From: Zelopaecilomyces penicillatus
Taxonomy: Eukaryota; Ascomycota; Sordariomycetes; Hypocreales; Pseudodiploosporaceae
Length of the DNA: 64,000 nucleotides
Direction: 5' to 3'
Assembly: GCA_005765155.1 (NCBI GenBank)
Contig: VCCP01000002.1
Location: forward strand, 4,154,001-4,218,000
Of this stretch, positions 58,084-64,000 are shown piece by piece; within the stretch, counting starts at the first letter, position 1; every line of letters starts with the position of its first letter. A program made the position numbers and the translations under genes. The notes below the pieces were generated by a model, which did not search any database, was not told where the DNA came from, and saw nothing but the letters and a program-made list of their open reading frames with translations.

Positions 58084-61000
58084 CTATCCCGCTAGACTAA
58101 CAATCGTTGACAATTGCTGCAGTAAATTATCCTTTGTCCATTCGGGAGAATGCATGGACAAGGCGTTTATGAGCGCATCAGAGCTTGGTAGGAACTGTCC
58201 AGCTTTGGAGGACGTCCCGTTACCTGAATCCTTTGCCTTCTCTACCAGTCTTCTTAACAGTGTGACGGCAACAGTAACAATGTAAACTAGTTCGAGATCC
58301 TTGCGAGGCTGCGCACGACTTGCACCGCGATTGGCCCCCTGCGGTTGCTCATACAAGTGACTTAACTCCTGAACAAGTCTAAAGAGGTTTTGCGCAAGAT
58401 CGTTGCCTGCCGCCAGCCAGGTTTTGACTAATGGCGATTCTGAGCCAGGCGCAAGAGATGTTATAATCTCAGCAGACAAAAGTCCTTGCATAAGGAAAGG
58501 TTTCCGGACTTCGACAAGCGATGGGAAGCTGGTGGGCCGCCCTCGCTCTTGAACCTTGTCTGGAATAGGGGATATGGCAAGAGCAAAAGCACGGGTGAGA
58601 AGTTCGTGTGGGGGGTTATTAGACGCATCGGTGGCAAACAATGACTTATAGTGGCCTCTATTCGGTTCGTCCCGAGCGAAGAGCTTCGCCAAAGCATCTA
58701 CTGCATGAGGAAGGTATGAGTGGAGACTGGGGTTGTAGGGCGGGAAGAAAGCCACAGCGTCAGTCATGTTTGGACCGGGGGCTGGGGCAAATGCCAAGAG
58801 GAACTGCAAAAGACCAAGCGCTTGTTCTCGACCGGGTATTTCCACCGATCCTGAAATGTTTGAGAGGAGAATGACGATGTCCTTCATGAAGTCAAGTGTG
58901 TTATTATTCGTTCGTAAAAGCATCGTTCGTGTGCCGAGATATCGAATGGCTGTACATAGGAATTTGATAACAAGTTCGTCAGCAAGTATTATGTGGTTGT
59001 CGTTTTGCTCTCCTGGGAAGGAAAAGTTGCGCAAGATAGTCGTGATGCAGACCAATCGATCCACTGCCCGATCAAGTTGATAGTCATCAGAACCAACCAC
59101 GGGAACATCCCGGACTGCCCATCTCTCAACACGACAAGCCCTAACCACGTCTTCGTAAGAGGTGAGCTGAATATCGTCAGATACTTCTACTGTGTGTTCG
59201 GTTAACAATTCCAACTGCTCCTCGGCACATTCAACTAGTGCCTCTACCAAATCATCACAGTATCTCAATTGAATGAAATGTGCTTGGTTTGGCGAGTGTG
59301 AGACTGTAGCCAACGTGTCTAAAGCAAGGCGAACCTCCCCATGAATCCCACTCTGTAAGCTTTTTGTCAGGGCATGAATGTCGATGTTGCCGAGATCGTT
59401 GACCGGTGGAACAGTTGGTTTCCATCGCTCCAACTCACCACCTAGCATGTTGGCGGCAAACAAATCGACGCCACCATAGGTGGATAACTCCCGTGCGCAG
59501 GGACTGTAATCTTCCGGCTTTTCAGCCAGTCGCGGCATCCGCTGTTCGGCTCCAGTTGCTATTGACTGACGACCTTCACCTTGACTAATGGGTATGCTAC
59601 CAGCTCTTGGATGGGCAGGTGAGGGTATCGAGAAATCAGCCGTCGCAACAGGCTCTATGCCACGCGAAAGACTGTTGCGGTTATGACTAGGGGTGGTATT
59701 TGCTTGTTGTAGTTGTTGCTGTTGAGGTTGAGCTTGTGGCGTCGGAAAGCCATTAATGGGGGCTTGTCCGGGCTTCACGGGCGTTTGTTGTTGCACCTGA
59801 GGTTGAGGCCCAGTTTGTATTTGTCCTTGGCCAGTCTGTTGCCCTGGGGGCATCTGCTTTTGGGGGGTTCCCTGGTTGGCCATAGTAGCATGCTGTTGCA
59901 TCATTCGCTGCTTCTGCTGAGCAATCCACACTTCCTCGAATTTGTGCAGGTTGCGCTCGTAAATCTGCTTCAAAGCTGGAGCTACAGTCGGAATATGTGC
60001 TGGAAGTCCAAGCGATTGGGCCACATGGCCCCATCCATTTCCTACTGTGACTGGTTTGTATCCTCCTTTTGTTTGAACTGCCTGAAAGAGTATCATCAGG
60101 TTGACAGGGCGATCACCAAGCATTGGATTTGGGTCTAGGGGTAGTCCCTTGGCGCTCATAAGACCGGCAAGATTTTTCATGAACTGCTCTGGGTTTATGC
60201 TGCCCGTGGGTCGATGTTGTGGTCTCATCGCCCCCTGTGGGATCTGGCCATTAGGCATGCCGGGCATTTGCTGTTTCGGCATCATTCCACGTCCCATATT
60301 TTGAGCTTGCAATTGTGCTTGCATCTGCATGTTGCCTTGAAGTTGTTGCTGAAGACGCATTTGATAAGCCGCCATCTTTTGCTGATCCGCTATGGATGGA
60401 GGCCGCTGCTGTTGTTGTTGCTGCTGAGACTGTGGTGGCTGTTGTTGTGGTGGCGGATGTTGAGACTGTTGCTGTTGAGATTGTTGTTGCTGCTGCTGCT
60501 GCTGAGCCTGTTGGTGTTGGGCCTGTTGTTGCTGCTGATGCTGTTGTTGCTGCTGATGCTGCTGCTGTTGCATCTGTTGATACATATTACCGGACATTTG
60601 GCCCATGTGCTGCGGCATCTGGCCCATCTGTTGTGCCATTATAGGACCTCCAGCCATTGCGTTCGGATTCGGTGAGGGACGCGGGTTTGATGGAGACTGT
60701 GCGAAGCCAGGATTATAGCCCTGGGGCATATTTTGCATGTACGGGTTGGGCTGAGGTGTACCATGCTCGGAGGGAATTGGCGAGGCTTGAGATCCAAACT
60801 GCTGAGCGGTCGGGGAGAAAGGGTGCGGTGATGCAGTCGCCACTCTCTGGGGAACACTGCCTGGTCGCATCTGGTTTCCCATAATGGGCGAGGGGCTCGC
60901 ATTGGCAGAACCATTGGCCTGGAGATGAGAAAACTGGTTAGGGTTCTGCTGCGACATGGCGCCTCCTGGCTGGAAACCTGAAAAGTTTTGTTGTTGCGGT

Positions 61001-61332
61001 GTTTCAGAGCGCGACGTCGGCGCCATGCCTGAATTTTGCCTCGGAGAACCGGTAACGCTGTCTTCGCGCGGTCGAGGACGTTTTGATGGGATGACAGAAT
61101 TTGTCTGATAGACTGGTGGAGTCTGGTAATGGGCTGGCGAAGCGTGTCGCATTGGACCGTTTTGCATCCCTGGCATCTGCTGTTGATTAGGGAACTGAGC
61201 TGAGTTGAACTGAGCCGGGTTGGCCATGAAAGTTGATGGATCCATCATGGCACTGGCAGTATTAGAGTCGTTTAAGTGTGGAAAGCCGTTGCCATTGTGG
61301 TTGGGAACAGCGTCGTTCATCCAGGCGCTCAT
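58084..61332 (-). CDS. SWI1: ARID-domain SWI/SNF subunit (Swi1-like)
   Basis: Single exon on the minus strand, 1082 residues, ATG at 61332. The N-terminal ~370 residues are Pro/Asn/Met/Gln-rich and include a polyglutamine region (about residues 250-330) encoded by CAG/CAA runs. The ARID domain begins near residue 375, with NPEQFMKNLAGLMSAKGLPL, FQAVQTKGGYKPVTVGNGWG and LKQIYERNLHKFEEVW. A helical C-terminal region (LIQ-type repeats, YLPHAVDALAKLFARDEPNR) follows. These features match the Swi1 subunit of the SWI/SNF chromatin-remodelling complex, which binds AT-rich DNA through ARID. Location is nuclear. No introns are needed to read it. Confidence 0.9.
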   Translation of the reverse strand: MSAWMNDAVPNHNGNGFPHLNDSNTASAMMDPSTFMANPAQFNSAQFPNQQQMPGMQNGPMRHASPAHYQTPPVYQTNSVIPSKRPRPREDSVTGSPRQNSGMAPTSRSETPQQQNFSGFQPGGAMSQQNPNQFSHLQANGSANASPSPIMGNQMRPGSVPQRVATASPHPFSPTAQQFGSQASPIPSEHGTPQPNPYMQNMPQGYNPGFAQSPSNPRPSPNPNAMAGGPIMAQQMGQMPQHMGQMSGNMYQQMQQQQHQQQQQHQQQQQAQHQQAQQQQQQQQSQQQQSQHPPPQQQPPQSQQQQQQQRPPSIADQQKMAAYQMRLQQQLQGNMQMQAQLQAQNMGRGMMPKQQMPGMPNGQIPQGAMRPQHRPTGSINPEQFMKNLAGLMSAKGLPLDPNPMLGDRPVNLMILFQAVQTKGGYKPVTVGNGWGHVAQSLGLPAHIPTVAPALKQIYERNLHKFEEVWIAQQKQRMMQQHATMANQGTPQKQMPPGQQTGQGQIQTGPQPQVQQQTPVKPGQAPINGFPTPQAQPQQQQLQQANTTPSHNRNSLSRGIEPVATADFSIPSPAHPRAGSIPISQGEGRQSIATGAEQRMPRLAEKPEDYSPCARELSTYGGVDLFAANMLGGELERWKPTVPPVNDLGNIDIHALTKSLQSGIHGEVRLALDTLATVSHSPNQAHFIQLRYCDDLVEALVECAEEQLELLTEHTVEVSDDIQLTSYEDVVRACRVERWAVRDVPVVGSDDYQLDRAVDRLVCITTILRNFSFPGEQNDNHIILADELVIKFLCTAIRYLGTRTMLLRTNNNTLDFMKDIVILLSNISGSVEIPGREQALGLLQFLLAFAPAPGPNMTDAVAFFPPYNPSLHSYLPHAVDALAKLFARDEPNRGHYKSLFATDASNNPPHELLTRAFALAISPIPDKVQERGRPTSFPSLVEVRKPFLMQGLLSAEIITSLAPGSESPLVKTWLAAGNDLAQNLFRLVQELSHLYEQPQGANRGASRAQPRKDLELVYIVTVAVTLLRRLVEKAKDSGNGTSSKAGQFLPSSDALINALSMHSPEWTKDNLLQQLSTIVSLAG

Positions 61333-64000
61333 GGCGAAAGGCCCAGCAGGCTGTGCGCGGCGATGTCAGCAATCAGCAGGCACGTCGACCAAGAGGGCCC
61401 ATTGATGGGCGCAAGGATGAATGGAGATGGGGCCGTGACACGGCACGGTGGGTGGTTGATAGACGACAACGTCGAGTCGCGTCGCGGGTTGGTGGATGGA
61501 GTGTGTGTGTGGTGTCGGGTGGGAAATGGCAGACAAAGAACGGGCCACGCCAGGCGAGGAGCGCTGCCTGGGGGTCGGGTGAGTGCTGGGCAGGAGGCAA
61601 AGGGCAGTCAGGATGGGGGGAGGCAGAGGGTAGAGGTAGGCAGGCAGCCCCGTGGTTGGCAGCCCTTTTGGGCTACTGGATTAATACCAGCACGCGCACT
61701 GCACACTGGAGTGCCAGAGCCACGGGGAGTCCAGTCGCCGAAACCAGTCGGAGAAGGAACCTTGTAGGTACCTTGCCTGGGAGGAGAAATCATAACAAAG
61801 GCGGGACATACCTCGACAAAGGACTTGTCACTAAAATGTACCTGCAGTTGAGGTCTCTCGTATCAAGTGCCCGGTCCTCGTACGCCGGGGCCGTCAGGGA
61901 GGACGTTGCGGCCCCCCAGTGCCGCAAAAATTGAGCGTTCAGTGGCAGGATCGCAGCGTAGCGCAGCGAGTCGCGTAGGTACCTCAGTGAGCTCAGAGCC
62001 TGGAGGTAGAAATTTTCGTGCTGGGCTCCAGGGAAAGCCTCCCTAACTTTGAGATGATCACCCTTCACGGGGGCACATCAACACTCGCGCAACGGCGAAA
62101 ACGGACCAAAGCCAGGAAGCGCTGTTTCTCTCTACCGTCGCCAGACAACACAGAAACAACTGCGGCCGGGGGCTGCGAATAACGTGCGGCGGTGCAGGCG
62201 AGGTGAGGTGAGGTGAATGGCGAGCCAGGTCTTACCTAAGGCGCGTTTGTGGTGGATGACAGCGAGTCCTGATGGCCAGCTGGATTGGCAGATTGGTTTC
62301 AGGCGGAGGTGAAATGCCTCTTCCATAAACACTAGACTGTGACGGGATGGCGTCAAATTGAACTCCGCCACTGTGGTGGGTCCTCCACCAATCACATGGC
62401 CACGTTATTGATTTGATAGTTCTTTGTACCAAACCCATTAGCAGCATGTATGTAACTTAAGCCAGGAACCCTAACATTTCTTGTCGGTACCGCTATTGTG
62501 GCCCTATGTCTTTGGGTTGGTATGGTGCCCCTTGCCGCTTTTGTGTAGCGGCTCAACCCGAAAGTGTGTCTACCTTCCCGAGATGCACTGCATAATAAGA
62601 TCAACCAGGGCCTTTTCTTTTTCTTTTTGGAATGAAGACGACTTCTCAGTCTTGGAAAGTTAAAAATCCAGTATGATGACGTGCATCCTCGCCCACTCGG
62701 TTGCAGAGAAAAGGCGGGGATCTGCAATGGTTGTTGGTGTCCGGTTGACTGGGCGTGTTTACCCTTGGACAGCATTGCAATGAAAACACGGCATAGCCTG
62801 AGGTGCAATTATTATTAGCGGATAGCCTGCTGTTCCAACCTAGTAGAGGGAATGAAGAAGAGCCTTGGAGAGAAAAGCCCATGACCATCAGATGTTCGAG
62901 AAAATCAAGGGTGCACACTGAGTATGTTGTCAGCTGGTGTATCTGTCACGCCACGAAAGCCAATGTTCTTGACCTCTGGTGTAGTGCAAACGCAATATCC
63001 ACCTAGCAAAACCCTCATGACAACTTCTCACATCTGCCTTGTAGAGGATGGGTGCACAATTGCAGAATCATACCCGGCCATCCCAATTTCCAGCAGTATA
63101 GACGAAGCGATAGTGGCGCTAGGGCCTCTCTGCTCAGCCAGTCTCTTGGGCATACGGAAACACACAAAGTGTTCCATGATCGCGGGTCGCAGAACGCCAC
63201 GACTTGGACCGTTGGCCAGCTCGTCCCCCATCATACCGTCTTGAACAGCATCAACTTCAATGCAACCAGTTGAGAGCAAGATGTGGACGTTTTGTTTTGC
63301 ATTCGAGTTCGAATTTGATGTCCAGTGCCTGTATCAGTAAGTGCCCTCAGCACCATCAGTGCCTGGATGGCCACCACTGGTTGGTGCCTGCCCACCCACC
63401 CGCCCGGGATCCAGATGGGGAACCAGCAAGGCCCCACTTCAGCCACGGTCTGGCCTACTAGACAAATAAGCCTGCTGCACATCGTGGGAAGTTGCATTTG
63501 TGATGCTCTGACAGAGGCCACCATCCACTACCCAGTGCCAACCGCCGCAGCGATTGATCAGTGAACTGGACATGTCTCAGAAACACCCGCTTTCTGGAGT
63601 TTGCCACTGGAGCATGGACAAGTCGAATCCAGGCGAATCTTGTTTGGCGTTGAGATAATAATAATATCCTTTTCCGGCCGCCTTCTGGCGCCGCCTTGCC
63701 CTGTGACACCGTTGGATGGCGCTGTGCTGTCTCCACGTCCCCACAGGGTCACGCCGGATGGACACCACCCCTGCCATGCACACTCTCAAGGGAAGGGAAG
63801 AGGACCGACATAGGTAGGCAGAGCACCGCTGGTTGATGGATGGTCAGGCCTCTTGACTGCTCCTCTGGCCGTGGCCATTCCACCGATGTGACGATTTCGT
63901 TTTTGTGCCTCGCCCGCATCAGCCTCTGAATTCTGCGTCGTCCATGGCCATGGCAGTAATGGCAGTCTGTGTGGTCGTCGTGGTTCACTGTACTGGCGCT
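61333..64000. other. Intergenic, no gene seen
   Basis: Includes the promoter and leader of the ARID gene (minus strand). Open frames at 61276-61934, 62392-62808 and 63015-63524 overlap on both strands and show no family resemblance. AGGTGAGGTGAGGTGA lies at 62200-62215. A gene beyond the window edge could begin here. Confidence 0.5.

Noticed and set aside
60214..60675. 153-codon leucine-rich open frame on the plus strand
   Set aside because: Antisense of the polyglutamine region of the ARID gene; CAG/CAA runs read as Leu/Cys/Val on the other strand.
61278..61934. 218-codon open frame upstream of the ARID gene
   Set aside because: GC-rich, overlaps frames on the other strand, and has no family resemblance; it lies in the divergent leader region.

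Overview
The window is nuclear DNA of a filamentous ascomycete (Pezizomycotina, most likely Sordariomycetes/Hypocreales). Introns are short (about 50-105 nt) with GTAAGT-like donors, CTAAC/CTGAC branch sites and CAG/TAG acceptors. Genes lie on both strands, are not in operons, and are separated by 0.4-2.7 kb. Conserved proteins (Apc1, Vps41, eIF3e, GatB, Sec7 ARF-GEF, Swi1-type ARID protein, mL49) are all of fungal type. The species cannot be named from the sequence alone.

Layout. 1-28.6 kb: a fused hydantoinase/DUF917 gene joined through a probable GC-AG intron; an F-box/ankyrin gene; a secreted HNH (DUF1524-like) nuclease; a GPI-anchored GH16 cell-wall transglycosylase; a Sec7-PH ARF exchange factor; an intron-containing tRNA-Ala(AGC); a DUF6594 membrane protein; mitochondrial GatB; a single-pass membrane protein; and a LEA/CsbD-like mitochondrial protein.

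28.9-41.1 kb is accessory in character: a decayed aminoglycoside-phosphotransferase-like gene with three lesions, a GPR1/FUN34/YaaH transporter, four dispersed paralogues of a tiny secreted six-cysteine protein (cystine-knot-like spacing), duplicated promoter fragments with no gene attached, and a probably interrupted F-box gene. The four-copy cysteine-rich family is the best candidate for something undescribed. Every copy has an intron at the same point, just after the fifth cysteine codon. An ORF caller therefore truncates the proteins and hides the sixth cysteine, and copy 2 has lost its splice donor.

42.3-61.3 kb returns to a conserved core: a GPI-anchored Ser/Thr-rich surface protein, VPS41 and APC1 (divergent pair), eIF3e and mL49 (divergent pair), and a polyQ ARID/SWI1 gene. 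The last 2.7 kb shows no gene. All exon coordinates come from reading splice signals and reading-frame continuity by eye; none was checked against transcripts.
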